From Prostheceraeus crozeri (lineage: Eukaryota; Platyhelminthes; Polycladida; Euryleptidae), in NCBI GenBank assembly GCA_907163375.1, contig CAJQUW010007105.1, forward strand, positions 1 to 64,000: 64,000 nt of DNA. The letters run 5' to 3'. The notes beneath the pieces are model-generated. The model had not been told where the DNA came from and ran no database searches. It saw only the letters and a list, made by a program, of their open reading frames with translations. Of this stretch, positions 35,491-47,159 are shown piece after piece. Both the position numbers and the translations under genes were made by a program. Within the stretch, counting starts at the first letter, position 1; each line of letters starts with the position of its first letter.

Positions 35491-36897
35491 ATCTTTCCAA
35501 AAATTATAGTGCATGCTCGTTTCAATTTGTGGCATCAGTTTCTACCAACTCGATCTTCTTACTACCACAAATAGATGTTCAACATTTTGATTCAACTTTT
35601 TAGAAAATGATGCTTTGAAGTTTTATCGAAAATTGATAGTAGATGACATGATGTTTTGATCAACTATCATGCGATGACGTGTTTCGACAATGTTGGAAGT
35701 GAAGTTGAATCGTTAAAGCTAAGAGGCACATATTGCAACTCAAATAAAAGATTTTCGAAAATCAATGTGAATTACTTACTTTCACTGCCATCTTAGTTAC
35801 AATTTCCTGCAGAAAAATTGTAGAAACGGCATCCGAATGAATGAACGCACCAAATATATTGCAAGGCATGAGAAACTGATTGATACTTGGGCTCCAGTGC
35901 ATTAAACAGATAGCACTGCAGTGTTATAAATGTATATTGTGTGCAGTGTTTATATAATGATATTGCTATTATTCATATATGATAACTACAAGAATAATTT
36001 ATGGATAAATGAATATGTTGATCTTATCTTTATATGTATGTGCACGCACTTTCACAATGGTCTTCTATTAATGAATTGATTAAGATACCCAATTTTGTAA
36101 GAAACAGACGAAAGTGACCAATTTTCACAGAAGTACCTTTTTTGAAGGTCACATGGTTGATGCTTCCATGGATAACATTTGGATTGATTATCGGAAATAC
36201 GATGAAACTGAAATAAAAAAAAAATATTGGAGCCGTGTCTGTTGTGGCTGTGTAGCAACATCAAGTGTAAATATTAGGTAACTATAAGGGTCAACTTAAA
36301 AATTGTCAGCAAACAGTGAATTTTTCGCCTCAATAGATTCAGTTTTATGAGGAGATTATGCTCCTGTTGTCAAAAAACATTTGATAATTTTTAAAGAAAG
36401 TGCATTTTTGCAAATTATTCCTGTGTTAACATACTAGCGATTAGCCACCAAAGATTTCAAAATTTATGTAGCATGAAGCTTGTTAGATATAAAACAGAGT
36501 GAAAATTTACTGAGAACAAACCTAATGAAAAGGAAATTGAGTTGATTATGAAAGATTTTTCAATACAGCACTATTATTAAATTCATCACGCTAAAAACTG
36601 AAATTTCGTTCACTTCTTGGCTCAATTTTCGAGCTTACTAACTTAAGAAATTTAGGTATAGCTCTTGTTCGATCAGGCTAAATGGATGTGTTGATGCACT
36701 TGTCCCTAACTGAATGCATTCTGCAGGAAGTAAAAATCATCATGCAGAATTGATTTATAAATGGTTGGAATGATATTACTCAGCAAAAATTCAATTTCTT
36801 GCATGTTAATTAATTCAATTTTATCTAGTTTGATTTTATGATTCAGTAAATTAGGTTTCATTTTATATTTACAGTATTATTGCGGACCTTTTACTTG
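35491..36897. other. Gene-free stretch
   Basis: Nothing recognised. Confidence 0.4.
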
Positions 36898-37341
36898 TTT
36901 CCTTTTGGCTGAAAATATCATATTCTCACTATTTCATCAAAAATGTTCATGATTGGTATGCTCTGAATTCTTGCGATGTAGGGAGTGCTAATATTTAAGT
37001 TTTGTTCAAATAAGTCCAATAGCTTTTCAAACTTCTTCAACATTTTTTTCTCATTTCCGCTTAAGTACACAAACACAGTGTAAGGTGAACGAAGGTTCAA
37101 AACAAAGCAATTAGCAATGGCATGTCTTTGTTCTCTCACAGTGACTGCTGATTGTCTACCATGATTCTTTGTGTGCTTTCGAAGTGATGACAAAATGTAG
37201 AAGAAGTCTGAAAAAGAGCTATTGGACTTATTTGAATAAAACTTAAATATTCGCACTCCTTGCATCGCAAGGATTCTGAAGATACCAAACATGAACATTT
37301 TTAATGAAATAGAGAGAATATAACATTTTCAGCCACAGGAA
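36898..37341. repeat. Fold-back element, ~145-bp arms
   Basis: The left arm (36898-37050) and right arm (37186-37341) are reverse complements with roughly 85-90% identity by eye; they start TTCCTTTTGGCTGAAAAT and end with CAGCCACAGGAA. About 135 bases separate them. A 126-codon minus-strand frame spans the whole structure and is internally self-complementary at the DNA level, so I do not treat it as a gene. Probably a MITE or fold-back transposon. Confidence 0.8.
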
Positions 37342-37901
37342 TCATGATATTGTGACAACTTCACGATATCACTGACTTTTTCTTAGTTCACTGATTTTGA
37401 TGACCAGTTTATCAAAAGAGAGCTCAGAAAATGCTCGCTCTCCTCGTGCCTGATTCAATCATACCCACATGCCTTCTTATTGAAAAATTACGATTTGCAA
37501 ATATTCAGCGATTTTCATTTTTTGAGTACTGCTAAGAAAATGCAGCAGCGGATACAAAGCTGTCATACATGTAGCTCATTTTAAAGCTGAGAACACAGGC
37601 TTTCGAATGATGTATGGTACGTTGTTGTGCAACACGATTGGAAGGCATGAGAATCGATTGAATTTAGCGAAATTTAGGTGGTCCGTTGTTGTAATCAGCT
37701 CTATATACTAGTCACTTTCATGGTTGATTTTGAAAAGTATCACCTCTCCACGGTAATGGTGCATTCCTCGTTAATGTCCCTAAAACAGCAGAAAATTTCA
37801 AATCTATGTCAGTGCGTAGCAACAACAGTTCATTTAACAAAATTGATGCTGCATTCACATTGGAGTTTAAATAGTACTGAGTGGTGAATCCACCTAATAT
37901 A
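37342..37901. other. Spacer between two fold-back elements
   Basis: No gene or repeat recognised. Confidence 0.4.
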
Positions 37902-38479
37902 CACTTCAAAAAAAGTCCTCGTGTAAAACTTTTTACTGTTTTTCTAAAGCGATTTTCTATAGGTTCTAGCAATAGTTTGACGTTTCTCTTTGATACAATT
38001 GTAGCACATGCCCGAAACTTTCTCTCAGTCACTCGAATTTTCAAAAATGTCTGCTTCCCTGCCTGGTGGGTCCTAATTAATAAAAACGGGTGCTCTTTTT
38101 CTAAGCTCGCTCCTGACTAGATATCTTAAAGCAAACTTGAAAATACCAAAAAGTGACTGATTTTCTAATAACTCTGTTGACATTATTTCTTCATATTTCT
38201 TTATCGTTTCTGTGCCATCAGATAAAGCAGATCGTTATCAATCGCAGCAATATTTTAAATTTTTGATGCTGTAAGATATCTAGTCAGGAGCGAGGTTAGA
38301 AAAAGAACATCCGCAGCAGACATTTTTGAAAATTCGATTGACTGAGAGAAAGTTTCGGGCATGTGATACAAAAGCATCAAAGAAAAAAGTCAAACTATTG
38401 ATAGAGCCTATGAAAAATCGCTTTAGAAAAAGAGTAAAAAATGTTGTGCTGTTGTGCGAGGACTTTTTTTGAACAGTGC
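37902..38479. repeat. Fold-back element, ~210-230-bp arms
   Basis: The left arm 37902-38132 pairs with the right arm 38268-38479. The outer edges read CACTTCAAAAAAAGTCCTCG and its complement; the inner edges read CTCGCTCCTGACTAGATATC. The left arm has a short insert (around 38055-38090, CCTGCCTGGTGGGTCC) absent from the right. The spacer is about 135 bases. The 79- and 67-codon frames on opposite strands that look like paralogous proteins are simply the two arms. Largest palindromic element of the window. Confidence 0.85.
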
Positions 38480-40688
38480 ACATATCTTACTATGAGAAAC
38501 ATAAAAAAATTATAAATTAATTAATTTAATTTTTTTTCATTATCTAAACAATAGCCTACCTCCAGGTAAAATAGTGTTAAATAGAAATCAAACACTGCTA
38601 GAGTTTTCCGCTATCTCTCTCATGCATCGAAATTAGCAATACTAGAGAAATTTTATACTATTATCTACCGTACTTCTATGCAATCAAGCAATCTCAAGCA
38701 ACTACTTATACCAGGAGATTCAAGCAATCAGTCAGACTTTAAGAATTGAATTGTCCTATAGCTGGCAGTCATGTAAAGAATAAACAACATTATTTTTCTC
38801 ATAAACATAAACAACAATGAAGAATAAGCAACCTCAGTTGTAGGCAAAATGGAGATTGAAAAACTAAATTCTAATAGACAAAAATTTCCTTTTCTTTTGC
38901 CGAAGTCAGAATTCCCTATCTCGTAAACATAAGCATGTAGTCGCTCATCTGTCAGAAAAAATCGTGTTGTACGTTATCAACTTTGAAAAACATAATATTT
39001 CTGCATTTCCTTATAGACTATACTTGTTGCAAGCGCAAAGAAATCCAAGTTTGTTTTCTAGAATTCTATGTTAATTGCTACCAAGCTAGTCGAGATTATT
39101 CAATCCAAAAGCATCATAAAGCAATTTATATGGATGTAGCATGAAACTTCAAAGCAGGTGTTGTCTTTAAAATGATCATTCCATTGGTGGAAAATGAATA
39201 TTTGTTGTACTCAGATATTGGGCGACATAATAACACAACGATATTTAGGCTTTTAACATTTGTAAGAGACATCTACTTATTATATTCTTCGTGAACATGA
39301 GCTTGCATGCTTTCTTAGCTCGATTTCCTCAAACACAGTTCTTTGATGGGAGTACTTTGAGAGGAGCACGGGGAAGTATCACATCAAGAAACGTCATAAT
39401 TTGAATAGCGATGCGATGGCAATTACAGCCCTTAGCATAGGCCTAAGATTATGTGTGGTCTCTGATGTGAGATGGTAACATGACTTATGATCACAAATCA
39501 AAAAAATATTCATTTTCAGCTTTTCTAAGTAAGTACGTGACAGATCTTCTTCGATAATACTCTAAAAATAGGCCTATCTCTTTTACGGATGCATTGATAA
39601 ATGGTAGCATATCATATTTTGGATAGGGGATCTAATCAAAAAACTAACTAATTGATTCTATTTCTATAAAATGAAATCTTTTGGGTGCAACAAAAATAAG
39701 GCCTTTTTAGGTGTGAAAGAGTGTTGAATAATAAAAAATGTGTTGCCCAGCATAATCAAAGGCTCAACTAATTAGTAATTATTAAAATATCAAATTAATT
39801 TACTATAGTTTTATAGTTTCAGTTCACTATCAATTTTCAAAGTTTGAGAAACATGATCAATTGATTTATGTCATGGATGGAAGAAAGGTGGTAATTATTC
39901 AGCAATATTCCTCTTATCTGTCACAAGTCAGTTTGGAAAGTTGAAAAATGTGATGATTTCTATCCTTTTCGTAAGTTGTTTTACTCAACACCTGATAATC
40001 GCTATACGAATGATCAGTGAAAGGTATTTCTCGCGAATCTACAAGCCAACATCTTTCTTTTCTACCCTCATGGAATTATATGTTCAAGAATTTGACAACA
40101 AAACAATTTATAACGGGTGTGAATGCAATTCTATTCATTCTCTTCAGCAGCATGCTCCCAGACATCATCTGAATTCTGGATAATTTTGTATTTCATTTTT
40201 CTCTGCGAGCACATTTTTCCCATGGTTTTCTGTGATAGCTATTGGCATGACTTCAATCTGAAGTTACCTTTTTCCTCGTTCACTATTTTCATATTTGCTA
40301 TCATCATTTATTAATTTACTCAGTCAAGGTAGATTCCAATGGAATTTTGCTGACTTTCATTTCGTGCAACACAAAACGTTTTTCAATGACATGAATTCGA
40401 AACTGTGATAATGAAGTAGGTTTAGCAAGTAAACTCTCCTGATATCTGCTTAATATCTTCTCACTTTGTTATTCGTTCTTGTCTCAAACATTTTTTCGTA
40501 AGTTAAATATCAGTCATTATTCTTCTGCCTTCATGTATGCGTAAAGATGGAACGTTTTTCAGTTAGCAACTTGAGTCTATTGCATCAGTCCGTGGGCGCT
40601 TTCTTCTTAAATTCGTGCACAAGCTTTTTTGAGACAGTCTTTGGAACAGTTCTGAACATCAAAAACCTCAATTTGGACAACAAATACT
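38480..40688. other. Gene-free stretch
   Basis: No gene recognised. Frames at 39941-40314 are short and lack domains. Confidence 0.4.
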
Positions 40689-40822
40689 TCAAATTAGACA
40701 CTCTTTGTAAATGAAACAATTTATGAGAATTTTTGTTAGATGACAATCTACAAATCAAAACTAGTACTGTATCTTCAAATTCTTCAAGTTAGACACTTTT
40801 AAAAATGAAATAATTCATGTAG
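40689..40822. repeat. Diverged direct duplication, ~96 bp apart
   Basis: CTTCAAATTAGACACTCTTT with the following AAATGAAACAATTTATG (from 40689) recurs as CTTCAAGTTAGACACTTTTA with AAATGAAATAATTCATG (from 40785). A small local tandem duplication that has decayed. Confidence 0.6.
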
Positions 40823-41027
40823 TTGTAAAGCTTTCCATGTCCACAGATTAATAAGCTCCACGAAGCAGGAATTTATTTTCCTGGATGAAATTGTTAACCT
40901 GGTGTAGATTTCTATGAAATATGTCATGTAACAGATAATGCATAGATCTCTTCGTCATTACTTGTCATAATAACCTTAAGCCTCCGGCTCTCGGGAATTT
41001 TGGCAAATAATGACTTCGTATATATTA

Positions 41028-41132
41028 ACCAAATGTAACATAGCGATGAAGTGACATGACAAATATCAGACGAGGCCGTAGGCCGAGGCTGATATTTAGG
41101 TCATGTCGCTGAAGCGCTATGGTACATTTGGT
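41028..41132. repeat. 105-bp palindrome with GGCC loop
   Basis: The ends ACCAAATGTA and TACATTTGGT pair, followed inward by CATAGCG/CGCTATG, GACATGAC/GTCATGTC and ATATCAG/CTGATAT, with GAGGCCGTAGGCCGAG at the tip. A very strong extended hairpin on either strand, without coding content. Confidence 0.85.
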
Positions 41133-43073
41133 ATGTCCTATAGCTACAAACAATGCTTTCTATGTAGTTGCCTGAAATTATTGATATCTTGGAAAGCAAG
41201 TTATTGTTCACTCAATATTATGAACTAGGGCATAGACTTCTAGATTTCTCTGGACAGATAGGTGAGCAAAATTTGAAATCACTTTATACATGTTCAGGCC
41301 AACCAACGTTTGTGTTACAAAGCTCAACATGATTTTGCTTATTATGTCAGTGAATGATGACTATTTTCTCCGTTCATCTCCTGTTTCAATGCGATACATA
41401 ACATGTCATGTGCATACCATGTCATAACGTCAACCGAAATCATAACAAAATTCTCTGTTGCAGAGTTAAGAGTTGTTAAGTAGGTATTCTCAAGTAAACA
41501 TTCATAACGATGCACTTGTGTAATTCACACTTCCATGAATCTGACTTCCATACCACTGACTTCACATAAAACATTCCAAAAAGGAAACAGGAAAAATGGA
41601 GAGAGAAAAGGAGTGTTTGTGTCAACAATCAACAAAATCTCCTAGCTGTCCCAAACAACTCCAAAGCCGCGATCCGGTTAGATCCATTTTCTATATCCGG
41701 TAGGGTGCCTGGCCCTGCCAACCAAACACAGGATTTGAATTGGAAGATTTTTGATCAAATATCTTCTTACTAATTTTTCGACATAGAAAACAAAGTGGAC
41801 ATTCTATCTGGGTTTGGTATCATCTCAATCGATCATGGATCGATCATGGCGAAAATGAGTTTGAATTTTTGAATATTCCAGTTACATCATTTAAAAAATC
41901 TGCGAATTGCGAATGTCTGCTAGAAAAGAATGTCAGTTCAACAAGCACAGTCATCTACATTCAGTCTATCACAAGTCTTCCATCGATTATCGTTTGTATA
42001 ATATCCATGAAATATAGCACGATTCAAGTGCGATATCGGATTCAACCCGGAGATCGATGGGAAAGCTTAAGAAGCCGAAGTCAATGGAAGGAAGAAGTCA
42101 ATGGAGAGAGTCAATCCGCTAGACCATGGTAAAGCACAGTTTCGAGAGGAAAAGAGAAGCTGCCGAAAAGGAGAAGCTGCCAAGGGAAAGCAAATAATTC
42201 ATTGAACGGAAAATGACAGAAAAAGTGAAGACTCCAGGTGAACTATACGGAGGAAAATTCTTGCATATGTAGAATCATGATGACAACATGATCAGCTATA
42301 AAAGCAAAAAACGATGAAGAGATAAGGTCTCTGAGAAGGTGTTGACAGCGCTGTGAACAGACCGACCCTGTGTGATGGAGATGCTTCAGAGGCTAATGAC
42401 CAATACTCTGGGGCTAAAGAAATCGGATCTGGGTATTTAACAACATGAAAACGATGGTGAGATGAGCAAAAAAATTATTTAATTACCAGCGTCACTACAG
42501 AGAGTTTTCAGAAAATAAAAAAACAATTTCTTTATTGAAGTCATCTAAAAAACAAAGGCTGAGAGAAAACACATGAATAATATAGTCAAGCAGTCCAAAA
42601 ACACATCGATATGATGGTTTAACATGCAAGATGTCATTCAATATGAATGCTAAAGTCATCGATGAAATAAGAAATCACTTTTGTTGCTCTTTTCACTCTT
42701 GAAATGTTGCTCGTCATCAAATGTTTGGATGGCACTATTTCCTCGTGACGGCAAAACAATGTTTACATCTATGATTTCCCTGAAACTGCATCCCTATAAT
42801 GGAATGAAAAATGTGGTCCTGGAATTAATCTCTACCGAGTAATTAATTTAAAACTTTTTGCTTTAAAAAGGACTAACATTTTAAAAATCAAATTGAATTG
42901 AATAAGAATATCACTAGGGAGGCTGATCATAGATTTCCTTGCCGTTTTATCAGTTCATTTCTTGAAAGTCATCCTTATGATATCATTTTTGAAATTACAA
43001 ATTTGTTCCAATTTTGAATTGATATTTTGTTGATCATAATTTCTGTAGTATTGCAACCGGTAGCGACTGAAAT
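41133..43073. other. Gene-free stretch upstream of the recombinase
   Basis: No gene recognised. The frame at 41869-42132 lacks a domain. The 5' part and left end of the recombinase element at 43074 probably lie here, but no terminal sequence can be recognised. Confidence 0.35.
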
Positions 43074-44130
43074 ATGGCGACTAGCTCACGTTTTCGAGAT
43101 GATTCCCAAGAAAGAGACAGATTGTTAAATAATTCAGTACCAGAACACACAGAAAAAAGCACGAAATGCTCAATCAAAATTTTCAATGAATTCCTACAAT
43201 TGAAATACATTGACCTTAATGACATCACAAGTGACAGTGACATGTTAGATGAAGTCTTATCAAGGTTCTTTTCATCAGTGTTGCAAAGAAATGGAAATGA
43301 CTACAAAAAGAACTCATTTCTGTCGTTGAAAAATGGAATTCGACGATCATTGAAACGTTCTTTTGGGATAGACATTTCTGACAAGATCATTTTTAAGCGA
43401 CCTTCTGACATGTATAGAGCAAAACTCAAAGACATAAGACAAAAGGGACTTGGAAACACAGTACACAAGCCTGCAATTCAGCCTCAGGATTTAGCAAAGT
43501 GCTACGAATCTTTGGATCTTCGTAAGGCCAAAGATTTGCAGCGAAAAGTTTTTTTGGACATCATCGTATACGTCGGTAGGCGGGGTCGCGATGAGCTTCG
43601 GTGCATGACATTTAGTATGCTTAAAGAAGAAAATTCAACCGATTCAAAATGGTTCCGCATTGTTCCTCTGTTTGATAAAAATCACAGAGAAGATGAAGAG
43701 CAATCTGATTTTGATGGTGGTGTCATTCCAATGATTCCAGATTCTAAACACTGTCCATTTACATCATTGAAAAAGTATATATCGAAAAGAAATTTGAACA
43801 TCGATGCTTTTTGGCAGCGTCCAAAGGATCATGTAAATGATCAGATGCCAATTTGGTATGATGCCGTGCCTGTAGAGAAGTGTCGATTAAACGCAATGAT
43901 GAAAGACATAGCGTAGACTACAATTTATTAAAAGTGTACACGAATCACAGCGGTCGGGCAACAACTGTTCAAACGCTAAATATCTGGATATTCTGATCGT
44001 GAGGTGATGAGCGTTACAAAGCATAAATCAGCTCAATCATTAATATCCTATGATTCGATTGACAGCGATAGGAAAATATCAATGGGCATGAATATAGCCA
44101 AAAAATGCTTTCATATTCGTGCTGGAACCT
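43074..44130 (+). pseudogene. Crypton-type tyrosine recombinase, two frameshifts near the C-terminus
   Basis: The enzyme would cut and rejoin DNA through a phosphotyrosine link to move a Crypton element. The first 280 codons are open from ATG 43074: an N-terminal SAM-like DNA-binding part (STKCSIKIFNEFLQL, LDEVLSRFFSSV, YKKNSFLSLKNGIRRSL), then the catalytic domain with GRRGRDELRCM (first Arg, about residue 170) and CPFTSLKKYISKRN. After a stop at about 43915 the frame shifts to YTNHSGRATTV (His-x-x-Arg) and again to VMSVTKHKSAQSLISYDS (final His and the nucleophile Tyr). All catalytic residues are therefore still present. The style (MMKDIA, FWQRP) fits animal Crypton/DUF3504 proteins such as the KIAA1958/ZMYM relatives. 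Either a young pseudogene or two sequencing indels. Confidence 0.82.
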
Positions 44131-44639
44131 CAATGTCATTTTTATTGAACAAATTCAATCAGACATTCTAGATGGTGTTGAGGATGATGACATCCCAGAT
44201 GAAAATCCGTCCAAAAAATTGAAAATTTGTACCTCCTGGGGAAAAATTGAAATTGACTTATGACTTTTGAACACCATGATGTTAAGCTATATTCTTCAAT
44301 GTTTGTATTGTTTGAGTGCATATTTCTATACAACATATAATTGTTTTATAAGGCATCACAACGGGAAGTACAATTGATTAACAGCTGATTGATTTTTAAA
44401 ATTACTAAAAGTCCTTTTCTATTATGAAATAACTAAGTTAATGGATAGATCTAATGGAAATAGTAATGTACAAAAAGTGAGGTACAAAAAGTAATATCGT
44501 ATACATAGACATATTTTTACAGATATATGTATTCATGATAATACATATATTTGTCTATTCTGCTATCGATATCAGAACGATGCCATAGATTTTCTTTGAT
44601 CATACATTACAAATGTCATAAATCGGAAATACATTAGGA
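44131..44639. other. Spacer, AT-rich
   Basis: No feature recognised beyond ATATATGTATTC-type simple sequence near 44510-44560. Confidence 0.35.
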
Positions 44640-45990
44640 GCATAGACAAGCTATAGGACATATATATACATAGTAGAGAATGCACCGAAGTTCAGGGACG
44701 CCCTCGATCAGAAATAACAAATCACACACGGAGCTCAAGGCCAACCATTGTTCAAAAGTCCCGAGACGGGTCCAAGCAAAAGAGCCCATCAGTTGGACAT
44801 TTTTTTTCTCATTACTTGGAGAAGAGAGATGAGATGAGTTGAAACCCAAACCACCCATACCAGACTGACAGCAGCACCGCACCTTCTGCCTGAATGAACG
44901 ACGCTTGTTGTTTGCTGTGCTATGCTTTTCAGAAATACGGCAAACATTGCGGCAGAACTGACAGATAGTTTGGTGGCCGAAAAGCCAGTTGTCAAATATC
45001 AGGTACAAACTATAGACATAACTTCAGTTACTGGTTCCCTGAAAATCCGCACTCCCTGCAACAAATGTGCACATATTTCCCTGGCTTAACCGTCTCTCTG
45101 GGGGGCTGGTGGTGGGGGGGGGGTGTGTCCCGAGAACAACTTTGGCAAGAACTGGTGATTTATGAAAAGGTGTTGACTGTTAATGGTGTAATCCTTTTTG
45201 CTCCAATGAATGAGCTGAACTGAAACAACAGAGGTGATGAACAACAGACATTGGATGGTGCACACAGCGAAATTTTGGCAGTGAGTGTCAGAAGCTATCT
45301 GAGTGACCTGGCGCCAGGAAAGTGGACATTTTCTCCCGCATGGCAATCCGGGAGATATGTCTGTCTCCCTTTGGAACTCCGCTGGACTTAAACGGACGAA
45401 AACCTCACCAACTTTCTCAACTCCGGACCTACATCACAACACTGTCTCAGAGATCCGTGGCTACATCACAGATGCCAGACAAGTGTCACAGATGCCTGCG
45501 AAAAGACTACAACTGGTGCCACAAGTCATGCCGAAAGACTACAGCAATGTGAGCGTGTCCACTTTGACCAGAATGAGGCATTTGCGTGGTTGAATTTTTT
45601 GCAAGCCTTGGTTGATTAATTGTTCATTTTTTTGAAAGGGATTTGGTATGAATTTGTGGTTTTTTGTTTTAATGTTAAATAGCTTTCAAAAATGGTAGCC
45701 TCCTCTATGTTAATACCTTTAATTCGGACGGTTATAGAGAAGCATCGTGGAATTAACAAAGTGATCCTCATTTGGATGGTCAGAAGTTTTCCTTTCTTCG
45801 CTTCCTGGTCTTGCTTTCTTCCCGTCTTCGCGTCCATGATCTTGTGTTGAGCGAGGCGTCTTCGTGCACCCCTGTGTTGTGCGGGAGGGACAGTCTTTTC
45901 AACAGCTGTTCTTCTTCCTTCTCCGCAGTAACACTGGATTTTTTTACTTATCTTGTTTACATTGGAACACTGAAACAACTATTTTGATGT
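44640..45990. other. GC-elevated block without recognisable gene
   Basis: This block is clearly less AT-rich than its surroundings and holds 80-125-codon frames on both strands (44634-45008 minus, 45303-45593 plus, 45616-45978 minus), none with a family I can name. One plus-strand frame (around 45475-45550) gives KCHRCLRKDYNWCHKSC, a cysteine spacing loosely like a PSI/plexin repeat, but it is too short to assign. It could be part of an unknown mobile element or captured gene fragments. Confidence 0.35.
45099..45123 (+). repeat. G-run cluster, possible G-quadruplex
   Basis: GGGGGG, then GG, GG and a run of ten G within 25 bases on the plus strand. Composition alone suggests quadruplex-forming potential and also makes this a likely site of sequencing length error. 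Confidence 0.6.
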
Positions 45991-46718
45991 CACTTTGGTT
46001 AGTTTATTCGACTTTGATATGGGTATAGATAAAATTGGGTTGTCTCATGAATGAATAGGCATGATGTTTGGTTGTAGTGAAGATTTTTTAATATTTTGCC
46101 CCCTTAGCTATCTGTGGCATCGTGAAAAAGATTATTATGACATAGCTTATTAATCTATAGCATTAAGACATAGCTTTTCAAGGCCAATTTCTACTGTTAG
46201 CCTACTTTTGAAACACCTTGTATATATGAAGCATTATATCTGCTAGATATTTTATATTAATCATAGATAATATTACATAGCTTTCTTCAATGTTATGAAA
46301 ACATAATCAATATTGCATAATCAATTCAAAGCATGTGTCTATAGTTCAATATTTTCTTGCTTTAAGGAACAAACTTCCTGCTCTATTCACTAACTTCATT
46401 TTACTTCGAAATTGTGTTCATTTAATTTATCGAAAAAATCCGTGACTAAAGAGTTGAGTGTCGTGATTATTCTAGGTTATTGAAAAATTGAATTATTCTC
46501 ATATTCTGGCATTGTAGTTCAATTGATAATAGAATAATAGACTGCAGTTCCTAGCTTCACAAGTGTGTATTAATAGAATTTTGTGTATTTGCATTGGCAA
46601 CCATGGACACTTCCTTTCGCCATACAAAGGCTGGGAAAGGCTCGAACCAGTTAAAATATCTAGTGGCTGAGGAAACTGAAGGATTGCACAACAGGCTGTT
46701 CAGCCTCTTTTTATGACG
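45991..46718. other. Gene-free stretch
   Basis: Nothing recognised. Confidence 0.35.
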
Positions 46719-46880
46719 TGCGACTGATTATCATGAAGATCACAAAGCGCCAGTTCGCCTGGACATAGGATAAGAGGATGTCAGCAGACTTGAACTATTT
46801 AAGCTCACACTTCCTTGGCAGCCGTAGATGCAACGTTTTGCGACGATAATCATAAAGATTTCAGAGTGACAGGTCGCCTA
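46719..46880. repeat. Pair of ~42-bp direct repeats, possible SINE-like unit
   Basis: GCGACTGATTATCATGAAGAT with CAGTTCGCCT (46719-46760) recurs as GCGACGATAATCATAAAGAT with CAGGTCGCCT (46839-46880). The block continues with GACGAGGCCGAAAATGAGAC (46904-46923), and CATTTTCGGCCTCG, its near complement, occurs again at 48172. A short interspersed element is possible, but I cannot identify a Pol III promoter. Confidence 0.45.
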
Positions 46881-47159
46881 GTAGTAGTTAGAGCGGGCTT
46901 CCGACGAGGCCGAAAATGAGACTTTGGCTACTAGGCCCTATGGAACATCCTGAAAAAGTACATCCTGTGGCTACTGCAAACCTGCGTGTCTGCCGAGTTA
47001 TATCCGGCACCTCTTCTTGTCACACGGGGTCAAAGAATGGCAGATGAAATCCACTGGGAAGCAGATTGAAGTTTTGCTAAGTTTGTCAATAATCTTCAGA
47101 TATTCTATATTTGATAAGATATTGAAATATTCTTCTAGCAGCATTTTATTAAATTACGA

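Noticed and set aside
34921-35535. Long frames of up to 204 codons with SAKPC/LCLRPPP-like repeats
   Set aside because: They arise from a GC-rich minisatellite in several frames and both strands at once; no domain and no consistent codon phase.
37718-38120. Overlapping plus and minus frames (37881-38120 plus and 38280-38483 minus) resembling homologous proteins
   Set aside because: They are the two arms of the fold-back element 37902-38479.
45475-45550. PSI/plexin-type cysteine motif KCHRCLRKDYNWCHKSC
   Set aside because: A single short match without flanking domain sequence or a long frame; kept only as a remark on the region.
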